A stretch of 64,000 nt of DNA from Paraglaciecola mesophila KMM 241 (GTDB taxonomy: Bacteria; Pseudomonadota; Gammaproteobacteria; Enterobacterales; Alteromonadaceae): the NCBI RefSeq assembly GCF_000315015.1, contig NZ_BAEP01000043.1, positions 38,681-102,680 on the forward strand, written 5' to 3'. The first letter of the stretch is position 1, and each line of letters begins with the position of its first letter. Positions 27,312 to 34,325 of the stretch are shown here, in pieces. Position numbers and translations under genes: made by a program. The notes under the pieces are model-generated. The model saw nothing but the letters and a program-made list of their open reading frames with translations. It was not told where the DNA came from and did not search any database.

Positions 27312-27587
27312 TTAAAATCGCTCCTTCTCACTGACAATGTTTTCTGCATTTTGCGTAACGTGCATTAAAAACCGCGCAATGGTTTCTTGCTCATCTAAGG
27401 TGAATTTTTTCAGCAGGGCATGATTAATATTGCGTACCTTAGAAGCGGAGCGCTGCGCAAGTTCACGTCCTTTGGCTAGTAAGATAACGTTTTGCACCCT
27501 AGCATCAGTTGTTCCTTGTTGGCGGGTAACCAATTCTGCTTTGGTCATTCTGTCAATAACGCCAGAGAGGCTGGAATAGCTCATATT
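27312..27587 (-). pseudogene. MarR family regulator, 5' half missing
   Basis: The frame from 27584 encodes 90 residues starting MSYSSLSGVIDRMTKAELVT, which is the middle of a MarR winged helix (recognition helix and wing), followed by the C-terminal dimerisation helix. Normal MarR proteins have about 140-150 residues. Here the N-terminal helix and first half of the DNA-binding domain are gone. The homology stops exactly where the TGTGCAC sequence and repeats begin (27588). Its MSY start is an internal methionine, not a real start. It would have regulated the adjacent crotonase gene. The missing half should lie at the far end of the inserted element. Confidence 0.8.
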
Positions 27588-27653
27588 TGTGCACGTTGAA
27601 TTAAGTTTGTGACAGGTTTAATTAAGTTTGTGACATTAATTAAGTTTGTGACA
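27588..27653. repeat. Putative transposon end with three direct repeats (TnsB/TniA type)
   Basis: The boundary begins TGTGCACGTTG at 27588 inside marR. Three identical copies of AATTAAGTTTGTGACA follow at 27599-27614, 27620-27635 and 27638-27653, with starts 21 and 18 bases apart. Ends that begin TGT and carry several short repeats in one orientation are the hallmark of Tn7/Tn5053-like elements, where the repeats bind the TnsB/TniA transposase. The repeats and the marR break are seen directly; the element class is inference. No matching second end was found up to 64,000. Confidence 0.65.
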
Positions 27654-27669
27654 AGGTAACAGTTGTAAG

Positions 27670-27695
27670 GCGAACCTGAGATGGTTCGCTTTTTT
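27670..27695 (+). terminator. Rho-independent terminator just inside the element end
   Basis: GCGAACC (27670-27676) and GGTTCGC (27683-27689) form a 7-bp stem with loop TGAGAT, followed by six T residues. It lies 16 bases inside the last repeat and would stop transcription running rightward from the marR side into the element. Confidence 0.7.
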
Positions 27696-27729
27696 GCTAT
27701 TAATAATTGGTTAAATCTGAAGTTCTGTT

Positions 27730-27906
27730 ATGAGCCTAGGCAAAAGCTATACGGAAGAGTTTGAGTCTGCAATTACATCTGGAGCTGCATTAGAAGGAAA
27801 GTTATTCAGCTACTCCTTCATAACCCTTCTAAAATACGCTGACTTAGATTTTTGCCTAAGTCACGCTATGCTGTTGTACGCTCACGGCTATTCATTTCAC
27901 AGTTAG
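27730..27906 (+). CDS. Small ORF of unknown function at the element end
   Basis: An ATG at 27730 opens 58 codons, beginning MSLGKSYTEEFESAITSG, to TAG at 27904-27906. The first residues (GKSYTEEF) recall the N-terminus of IS3-type OrfA transposases, but the rest does not. No clear RBS is present. It overlaps none of the main genes and is convergent with ytfE. It could be a transposase remnant or chance; low confidence. Confidence 0.2.
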   Translation: MSLGKSYTEEFESAITSGAALEGKLFSYSFITLLKYADLDFCLSHAMLLYAHGYSFHS

Positions 27907-27909
27907 CCT

Positions 27910-28593
27910 TTATTGACAACCACCACAACAGTTACCATCAGCATGGGCTGGCTTGGCAAATAAAATCTGATTTTCTAACAAGATATGTAACATTAGATCT
28001 TCTTTTAATGCCTTTAAGCCTGCATACAAAGCCGTCCAAGTATTACAAGCATCTTCTGGTAGGGTGAGGTTATGGGTTAGTTGATCTAATACCTCCAAGG
28101 CATCACCATGTTCTAAATGCTCTTCCTCCATTTGACTAATGGGGCCAGCGGGATAAATACCATTAGCCAACATTGGAAAGAGTATTTGCTCTTCTTTCAT
28201 CATATGGCTTTCTAACTCTTGAAACATATTATTCAAATGTTCGGTAAGGCCAACAGGGCAGTTTGGATCTAGTTCATGGACCTGTTCAACTCGTCGTGCC
28301 AATCTAATTAATTCTGGCAGTTGCATGCGATGACGTTGATGAAAATTCAGGTAAATATGCTCAATTAGCTCTGTGGTTGGCGCTTTTCGCCAGTCAATAA
28401 AATCTTCTGCTGGTTTTTGCAATTCAGCCAATGCCGCTAACAGCTCTTCCTCTGGTAACTGGCGTTTAGCGATGGCTTCACGCAAAGTGAGGTTACCACC
28501 ACAACAAAAGTCTAATTTATAACGATGAAATACTGCAGTAGCGCCTGCAACACTGGTGGCGATATTACCTAAAGATTGTTCTAACAATGACAT
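27910..28593 (-). CDS. ytfE: Iron-sulfur cluster repair di-iron protein YtfE/RIC
   Basis: This 227-residue protein repairs Fe-S clusters damaged by nitric oxide or oxidants in the cytoplasm. The N-terminal ScdA_N (DUF542) domain has FHRYKLDFCCGGNLTLREA at about residue 22-40. The hemerythrin-like four-helix bundle supplies di-iron ligands in NFHQRHRMQLPEL, SHMMKEEQILFPML, EEEHLEHGDAL and MLHILLENQILF. It ends with an extra cysteine cluster, NCCGGCQ, beyond the E. coli protein (220). GAGGAG precedes the ATG. It is downstream of the DGC-domain and nnrS genes on the same strand, all fitting NO defence during nitrate respiration. Confidence 0.93.
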   Translation of the reverse strand: MSLLEQSLGNIATSVAGATAVFHRYKLDFCCGGNLTLREAIAKRQLPEEELLAALAELQKPAEDFIDWRKAPTTELIEHIYLNFHQRHRMQLPELIRLARRVEQVHELDPNCPVGLTEHLNNMFQELESHMMKEEQILFPMLANGIYPAGPISQMEEEHLEHGDALEVLDQLTHNLTLPEDACNTWTALYAGLKALKEDLMLHILLENQILFAKPAHADGNCCGGCQ

Positions 28594-28639
28594 AAAAAAC
28601 TCCTCATTTTTTGCTGGCAGATTTGAAAAAAACTTGTAC

Positions 28640-29011
28640 TTAATTTGTGACTAAGATATCCCGGTGTACTTTATCCAACAGATCCTTTAGGTCTGCAGAG
28701 TTGCAATTTTCATGTTCACGTTTTTTATAACCCAAAGAAGTTAGTTCTATATGCCATGTTGGGGTCACATCAACTGAGGCTAGGCTTTGTTTGACGCAAT
28801 TTAATGGGCAGCCGTCTATTGCCAATATGGGTCTTGCAGATTTTGCCACTTTTACTAATTGATTTACTTTGCCACCCACGCCAGCAATACAGGACATTTG
28901 TGCCGAGCCTTGACGATCAAGCCTAACTGCCAGATCGTTGGCCAGTTGTGCTACATTTGAGCAACCAGAGCATGAATAAACTAAGGGTTTATTTTGGTAA
29001 TGGGTTTTCAT
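28640..29011 (-). CDS. DGC-domain putative zinc-binding protein
   Basis: This 123-residue protein has the DGC domain (PF08859 type), named for conserved Asp-Gly-Cys. The motifs are LVYSCSGCSNVAQLANDLAV near residue 10-29, MSCIAGVGGKV near 39-49 and AIDGCPLNCVKQSLA near 64-78. The cysteines could bind zinc or another metal. Function is not established. It sits between nnrS and ytfE (66 and 46 bases), which suggests a part in nitrosative stress; that is inference from context. Confidence 0.83.
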   Translation of the reverse strand: MKTHYQNKPLVYSCSGCSNVAQLANDLAVRLDRQGSAQMSCIAGVGGKVNQLVKVAKSARPILAIDGCPLNCVKQSLASVDVTPTWHIELTSLGYKKREHENCNSADLKDLLDKVHRDILVTN

Positions 29012-29077
29012 ATCAACATCCCCTAAAAGTGCTGTTTGGTGTCACTAATAGAATACTCTGCTAATCGTACAAATAAA

Positions 29078-30292
29078 TTAACCTGGCCTGCCATCTGCCC
29101 TTGGTGTGGTCAGTACCGGGAAATACACCAGCACATATAGGCCATATGCAATGACCCAAGCAACAACACCTAAGGTTAACCAGTCCATGGTGTAATTCGG
29201 CCATAGCCAAATTAACAAGGTGCGGCTTATGGCAGCCACAAAGACTAATAAAAATGCCAAAGACATAATGGCTTTGGGTTTAATCATTCGTCCACTGTGG
29301 CCAAGTGAAACACGAGCCATCATGCTTAATATCATTGAGCCCATAGCACCTGCGGTTAACATATGTAATGCCCCGCTAAGACTAATATTTAGTCCGGCAT
29401 AATGTGCGCTATAACAAGCTAAGCCCAATGGGACAAACCAATAGGCTAAATGAATTGACCATAAAAGTGGGGTTTTAAGGGTGATCCACATTTTCCAACG
29501 AAAACAGCGTAGTGCCGTAAATAACGCACAAAACGCAAACAGGCCACTTAAGCCTAGATTGGGAATAAATTTAGCTAGGGTAGAAAAGTGCAGAAAGAAT
29601 ATTAGCCATAGTGAGCCAAGTGATAAGCGGTCTAACCAAATGTTGGAGGCTACTTTTGCTGTTTGTGTGCCATTGGCTGTGAACATGGGTATGACTCGCC
29701 CACCCACTATGGCGATTAATAATGTCACTAGCCACACAGCATTTTGTGAGCCTAACTGTTGAATATCATAGCGAGCTGTTTCAAAACCTATATACATCAG
29801 GGCATTACACAGGGTAATTAAAAACAACACTGGTACAAAAAATAGATTCCGTTGTTGATTAGCATTAATTAATGGCCGCGCCAGCAATACCGCACAAATA
29901 GGCAAAAAGCTCAAATCGATGGCAGCCACTATATAAATAGATACATCTTGGCCGAATAACAACACTAAACGTCCACTTAGCCAAAGCAGCGAGATAAAAA
30001 GCAGGGTTTTATTGTATGGCGCTCTAAGCCCTGTCCAATTTTGCACCGCAGTGAGTAAAAACCCCACAATGATTGCGTTGGCAAAACCAAATAACATCTC
30101 ATGGCTATGCCAAAATAAGATATTAGCAAAAGGGCGTAGTTGAATATGCCCCATCAAAGCCAAACCCCACAGCAAGATGGCGAGTGTGCTAAATATCGCA
30201 CCAAACAGAAACATAGGGCGAAAAGCCTGACGAAGTAACGGAGTCAGCTTTTGTTCTTCAGCAAGATCAGTGATTTGCATTTTGGTTGTCAT
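29078..30292 (-). CDS. nnrS: NnrS family haem/copper membrane protein
   Basis: NnrS is a 12-helix inner-membrane protein of about 400 residues that protects cells from nitric oxide and dinitrosyl-iron complexes. This 404-residue copy begins with PLLRQAFRPMFLFGAIFSTL, then FWHSHEMLFGFANAIIVGFL with conserved histidines, GGRVIPMFTANG near residue 200 and LHMLTAGAMGSMILSMMARV near 310, all family-typical. The ATG at 30292 directly abuts AAAGG; the ATG four codons later (30280) may be the real start. It probably leads a DGC-ytfE operon. Confidence 0.92.
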   Translation of the reverse strand: MTTKMQITDLAEEQKLTPLLRQAFRPMFLFGAIFSTLAILLWGLALMGHIQLRPFANILFWHSHEMLFGFANAIIVGFLLTAVQNWTGLRAPYNKTLLFISLLWLSGRLVLLFGQDVSIYIVAAIDLSFLPICAVLLARPLINANQQRNLFFVPVLFLITLCNALMYIGFETARYDIQQLGSQNAVWLVTLLIAIVGGRVIPMFTANGTQTAKVASNIWLDRLSLGSLWLIFFLHFSTLAKFIPNLGLSGLFAFCALFTALRCFRWKMWITLKTPLLWSIHLAYWFVPLGLACYSAHYAGLNISLSGALHMLTAGAMGSMILSMMARVSLGHSGRMIKPKAIMSLAFLLVFVAAISRTLLIWLWPNYTMDWLTLGVVAWVIAYGLYVLVYFPVLTTPRADGRPG

Positions 30293-30358
30293 CCTTTAAA
30301 AAATAATTGTTTAGAAAAATCATTTTCAGTGGTTAAATATCAATTGCAAATAATGTGA

Positions 30359-30892
30359 TTACTTAGGTCTAAAAGCCGTGATCACTTGGGTATTACATTC
30401 TAAATAGGGGCCATCCATTAAATCGATGCAATAAGGAATAGCCGGAAATATTGCATCTAAACATTGGCGTATGGCTTTGGGTTTACCCGGTAAATTAACA
30501 ATCAAACTGTCTTGTCGCAGACCCGCCGTTTGCCTAGATAAAATGGCAGTTGGCACATATTTTAATGATTCAGTGCGCATTAGTTCACCAAAACCAGGCA
30601 TCATACGATCACACACAGCTTCGGTGGCTTCTGGGGTCACATCCCGTTTGGCCGGCCCAGTACCGCCTGTGGTAATAATCAAACAACAAGCCCGATTGTC
30701 TGCTAGTTCTACCAGCGTTTGTTCAACTATATCCTGCTCATCTGGGATCAATCGGTATTCAGCTTGCCAATCGCTGCAAAGGTATTGGTCTAAAGTCTCT
30801 CTAATGGCTTGACCGGAAATATCGTCATATACGCCAGCGCTGGCCCGATCGCTGACTGTGACTATGCCAATTTTTGCTACTGGTGTGTGCAT
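30359..30892 (-). CDS. mogA: Molybdopterin adenylyltransferase
   Basis: MogA adenylylates molybdopterin before metal insertion during molybdenum cofactor synthesis in the cytoplasm. This 177-residue copy shows IGIVTVSDRASAGVYDD at the start, LIITTGGTGPAKRDVTPEAT at about 72-91 and LIVNLPGKPKAIRQCLDA near 130, the substrate-binding elements. It would supply the cofactor for NarG. The ATG at 30892 is adjacent to a 325-base intergenic region shared with sirB2 that contains a NarL-like site. nnrS follows 66 bases downstream. Confidence 0.92.
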   Translation of the reverse strand: MHTPVAKIGIVTVSDRASAGVYDDISGQAIRETLDQYLCSDWQAEYRLIPDEQDIVEQTLVELADNRACCLIITTGGTGPAKRDVTPEATEAVCDRMMPGFGELMRTESLKYVPTAILSRQTAGLRQDSLIVNLPGKPKAIRQCLDAIFPAIPYCIDLMDGPYLECNTQVITAFRPK

Positions 30893-31049
30893 TTGCGTAT
30901 CCTAATTTAATGGCCATATGCCATCTTTTATTACTTGCTGTCCATAATGATAACTATGGTTTTAGCAAACAATAGCGAGGCTTGACTAGGTATCTATTAT
31001 ATCCCTATAGGCCAGTGAATTAGTCTTATATATTTGATATTAAAGGAGT

Positions 31050-31065
31050 TAACCCTAAGGGGGTA
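31050..31065. promoter_or_regulatory. Imperfect NarL-type 7-2-7 site between mogA and sirB2
   Basis: TAACCCT-AA-GGGGGTA is an inverted pair of heptamers with two-base spacing. Each arm has one mismatch to TACYYMT. It lies 158 bases upstream of mogA and 154 upstream of sirB2 in the 326-base divergent intergenic region, in which nothing else is recognised beyond a half FNR site (TTGAT at 31164). Confidence 0.4.
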
Positions 31066-31218
31066 GCTGCTCTACCTCCTTTGCGCAGGCTACTAAACCT
31101 CAAGGTGCCAAGAATAATCATAAACAACGCTTCTTGGCCTTTTGGGCTTCCCCATATGTCCTGTTGATTAAATTTGTTTTATGCTCTTTAAGTGAGCCAC
31201 CTATTTATAAGCTGAGCG

Positions 31219-31599
31219 ATGGAATATTATTTAACCGTTAAATATCTGCATATCACTTGTGCCTTGTTGAGTGTCAGCCTTTTTGTTTCCAGACTAGTCT
31301 TGGACATGTTAGGCAAACCCGGTTGGCGAGTCAGTGGCTGGCGGCATGTGCCGCATATTAACGATACTCTTTTGCTGGTATTAGCATGTGTTTTGTTAGC
31401 ATTAGGCCCTTGGCAGCCTTTTGTACATCAATGGTTAGGCATTAAGATATTACTGCTTTTGGGCTATATAATGATGGGATTTGTGGCACTAAAAGTGACT
31501 TTTAGTGGATTAATTCGCAGCCTTGCTGCCATTGTTGCGCTGCTGCTTTTAACCGGCATTTTTTATTTGGCTCACTTTAAACCTATTTTATTAAGTTAA
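31219..31599 (+). CDS. SirB2 family membrane protein
   Basis: This 126-residue protein has four predicted membrane helices and resembles SirB2 (invasion gene expression up-regulator family): YLTVKYLHITCALLSVSLFV at the start, WRVSGWRHVPHINDTLLLVL in the middle. Its biochemical function is unknown. In several genomes I recall SirB2 near respiratory or haem genes. It is convergent with nrdD; a long hairpin lies between them. Confidence 0.78.
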   Translation: MEYYLTVKYLHITCALLSVSLFVSRLVLDMLGKPGWRVSGWRHVPHINDTLLLVLACVLLALGPWQPFVHQWLGIKILLLLGYIMMGFVALKVTFSGLIRSLAAIVALLLLTGIFYLAHFKPILLS

Positions 31600-31608
31600 T
31601 TTTTGCTC

Positions 31609-31654
31609 AACCACAGCTAGGCCAACACAATAGTTGATTGGCCTAGCTGTGGTT
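31609..31654. terminator. Long hairpin between convergent sirB2 and nrdD
   Basis: A perfect 16-bp stem, AACCACAGCTAGGCCA (31609-31624) with TGGCCTAGCTGTGGTT (31639-31654), encloses a 14-base loop. It lies in the 58-base gap between the two convergent stops. T-runs are short on both strands, but the stem is strong enough for a bidirectional terminator. Confidence 0.65.
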
Positions 31655-31657
31655 TAG

Positions 31658-33466
31658 TTATCCGACTTGTTTTAACAGGATGTTTGCTGCTGTTTGGCGC
31701 TGATAATGGCGTAAACTATGTTCGGTGCGCCGGCCACTGCTAAAGGCTGAAACACGTTTTAAGTATCCAATTACACGGGTGCCATAATCTATGTCTTGGC
31801 TGCCACAACTGGGGCAAGAATCCAAAGTACGTTTGTCGACGGTTTCGCATTGGTTGCAAATGGTGATTTTGACGTTAACACAAAAATAATTGCAGCCGGT
31901 TTTTGCGGCAATATTCAGTAAATTGACATATCCAGCTTGATCGAGCTTTTCTTGCAAATTTAGATGTAACGCTGAACCACCATCTAAGTAATCTAATAAT
32001 TTTTTGCCGTGTAACTGGAATTTATCCAACGCATTACTGTGCTCATCTTCAACCACATAGAAATAGGAGTTGTAACAATCTCTAGGCACAAAATAGCCAT
32101 CCTGTTTATCCCATTTAGCGTTTTTCACTCCAAGGTTTTCGGCCGGTACAAACTCGGTATTAAACATATAACCATATTCTGCTTTGGCGGCTTTATTGGC
32201 GTCAAAAATGACCTTTAGGTGTTGCTGCACAAAATTGATGTAAGCATCATTGTTACTGGCGGTGATCCCTTGTGACTCGGCCGCCTCAACCATACCGTTT
32301 ATGCCTATGGTTAAAAACTGTTTGTCGAGTGAGATAAAGCCCGCATCGTAGACAGTTAATAAGCCAGCGGCTTGGTATGCTTCCATCAGTTTGCGATAGG
32401 CCACTTGGTACTTTTGGATTTTGTTAATTTCGCTCGCCAAATCGCGACCATCTTGTACTAAGCGGTTCATATTCACGGTAATAACATTAATAGAGCCGGT
32501 TGCCACACCTCCGGCACCCAGGGAATAAGAGAAAGTATTATCACTTATCTCACTGCGTAAACGGCAACAGGAAGCCAGTGAGTCAGCGTTGTCAGATTGA
32601 TAAACAAAAAACGAATTGCCCTGTGCCAGTTGTTTGGCCATGGCATTGGCAAAAGGCATGTCTTTACACTGACCATCTTCGGTTAACATGGCGACGGTAA
32701 TGACGGGAAAGGTTAACACGGTTTTTTCACGCTCTTGGTTGATCCAGCTTAAGAAAAAGTTTTGTAAGGACTCAACAGATTGCCATTCAGGCTTGATAAA
32801 ATCCGGGAACACAAATTGACCAAACATGCTGTCAAAATAATGCTGATCATAAATAGAAATATTCCAGAACACACTTTGATAACCTCGCGCAGCTGCGGGT
32901 TGATTTAGCGCATAAACCACATGTTGAAGGTGGTTTTCTATTACTTTGGCATGGGTAGTAAGGTAGTCATCGCCGTAGTCTTTTTTGGCAAAATAATCAA
33001 AATAGGTGAGAAACTCTACCGTTGCTACGGCACCGGCGAATTGACTGCTGACCGCAAATACAAAATTAACAAAACAGCCACAAAATGATTCCAAATGTTT
33101 AGGTGCCCTAGATTCGCCGCCCAATTTGGTTAAACCATCCCGTAAAAACGGATACATAGTCAGAGATACACAGTAGGGTTTAAGGCTGGTTTCATCGTGC
33201 ACGTAGATTTCGTGTTGCTCGATTTGGCGCAAATACTCTGCAGCCAACTGCGCCCCAAACAACTCACCAATTTTATTACTGACTAAAGCGCGATTCACTT
33301 GGATAAAATGATCCTTCATGATTTCGGACTCTAAAGTGGCAATGTTTTTTTGCGTGACATTGGCGTTAGCATCCATCTTGGACCCATCTGCCGCGTTGTC
33401 TGCGTGTAGGTAATGCTCTATGAAATTAAGTTTGTGTTGAATTTGTTTGGTAGTCAGCGTTTGCAT
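31658..33466 (-). CDS. nrdD: Anaerobic (class III) ribonucleoside-triphosphate reductase
   Basis: NrdD makes deoxyribonucleotides without oxygen, using a glycyl radical installed by NrdG. This 602-residue form has FCGCFVNFVF and SLASCCRLRSE-like active-site cysteine regions, a C-terminal zinc ribbon CNQCETVDKRTLDSCPSCGS, and the glycyl-radical site in RVIGYLKRVSAF (Gly about 567). It lacks the N-terminal ATP-cone of E. coli NrdD (712 residues), so dATP feedback at that domain is absent. nrdG lies 18 bases upstream in the same operon. It allows DNA synthesis during nitrate respiration. Confidence 0.93.
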   Translation of the reverse strand: MQTLTTKQIQHKLNFIEHYLHADNAADGSKMDANANVTQKNIATLESEIMKDHFIQVNRALVSNKIGELFGAQLAAEYLRQIEQHEIYVHDETSLKPYCVSLTMYPFLRDGLTKLGGESRAPKHLESFCGCFVNFVFAVSSQFAGAVATVEFLTYFDYFAKKDYGDDYLTTHAKVIENHLQHVVYALNQPAAARGYQSVFWNISIYDQHYFDSMFGQFVFPDFIKPEWQSVESLQNFFLSWINQEREKTVLTFPVITVAMLTEDGQCKDMPFANAMAKQLAQGNSFFVYQSDNADSLASCCRLRSEISDNTFSYSLGAGGVATGSINVITVNMNRLVQDGRDLASEINKIQKYQVAYRKLMEAYQAAGLLTVYDAGFISLDKQFLTIGINGMVEAAESQGITASNNDAYINFVQQHLKVIFDANKAAKAEYGYMFNTEFVPAENLGVKNAKWDKQDGYFVPRDCYNSYFYVVEDEHSNALDKFQLHGKKLLDYLDGGSALHLNLQEKLDQAGYVNLLNIAAKTGCNYFCVNVKITICNQCETVDKRTLDSCPSCGSQDIDYGTRVIGYLKRVSAFSSGRRTEHSLRHYQRQTAANILLKQVG

Positions 33467-33484
33467 AGTGTTTTTCTCTTTTGG

Positions 33485-33937
33485 TTAGTTGCAAGTAAAA
33501 CGGTGATTAAGGCATTGGCCTGTGCGTAAATCGGTAAAACGTTGGTTAGTGAAGGGGCTGTCTAGGCCGCCAAGCTCTGCAAGCCAGCGACCGGTTTTTA
33601 GATATGTTAGTTCGGCTTTTAATGTGGGAGTCACATCATCAAGGCCGGTGTACAGGCAAGTATTTAAGGCTTTGCTTCTGGCTAATTTTAGTAAGGGTAA
33701 TAACGCGGATAATTCCCATTCGCCACCTAAAAATAACACGCAGCTAATCAACCCTTGGTATGCTTTTAAGCGCTGTGAAAAATAATCTAGGCTAAGGGGG
33801 GCGCCATTATCTTTATGCCAGCTATCGCTGCTGTGACAGCCTTTACAACCTAAAGTACAGCCACTAATGGTATACGCCAGTGACACTTCATCTGGCACTT
33901 CTAAAAACACTATGTTTTCGGTGGTGTAATTAAGCAT
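33485..33937 (-). CDS. nrdG: Anaerobic ribonucleotide reductase activating protein
   Basis: This radical-SAM activase puts the glycyl radical on NrdD. It has 150 residues, with the cluster motif CTLGCKGCHSSDSWHKDNG at about residue 28-46 (C-x3-C-x2-C) and VLFLGGEWE as the GGE-type SAM-binding motif. It begins MLNYTTENIVFLEVPDEVSL. It is first in nrdG-nrdD. A perfect NarL 7-2-7 site lies 141 bases upstream of its ATG, suggesting nitrate-dependent expression. Confidence 0.92.
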   Translation of the reverse strand: MLNYTTENIVFLEVPDEVSLAYTISGCTLGCKGCHSSDSWHKDNGAPLSLDYFSQRLKAYQGLISCVLFLGGEWELSALLPLLKLARSKALNTCLYTGLDDVTPTLKAELTYLKTGRWLAELGGLDSPFTNQRFTDLRTGQCLNHRFTCN

Positions 33938-34077
33938 AAACCCTCTATATGGTGTTTATTTTTGTTTTTAACACTATATCTTGTGTTTTAGCTTAGTGTC
34001 GCTCACAACAAAAATCTATGCTTTTATTGCGCTTTAGCTTTGAGCTAGCCGCTAAGGCGCGCCAATTGGGAAAGAGG

Positions 34078-34093
34078 TACCCCTTCAGAGGTA
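34078..34093. promoter_or_regulatory. Perfect NarL-type 7-2-7 site upstream of nrdG
   Basis: TACCCCT-TC-AGAGGTA. Both arms match TACYYMT, in inverted orientation with two-base spacing, the arrangement bound by NarL/NarP. It lies in the 388-base gap 33938-34325 between the end of hemN and the start of nrdG. Nothing else in that gap is recognised. Confidence 0.7.
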
Positions 34094-34325
34094 GATAAAA
34101 TAAAGGGCTTTAAAGCAGTCAAAAGGCAAATTGCATTGGCAGGTTTGGGATCAGTAATAAATGACCATTAGTAAAAAATGGATAATGGGTTATTGGGGCA
34201 TTTTATGCTGAACTTTGGGAGCTGCAATATCTGACTAAATCAGCTTTAATAAAGGGCACTAAATTTGTCACATAAAACGCATTTTTGTGCTCTAGCAACT
34301 GATGCCTTGTTGCGCCGTTACTAGG

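Noticed and set aside
27312..27584. A complete small 90-residue MarR regulator
   Set aside because: Half of the winged helix and the N-terminal dimer helix are missing, and homology stops exactly at the repeat-bearing boundary.
28638..28651. ACTTAATTTGTGAC as another copy of the element-end repeat
   Set aside because: It covers the end of the DGC coding sequence including the stop, differs from the repeat, and stands alone.
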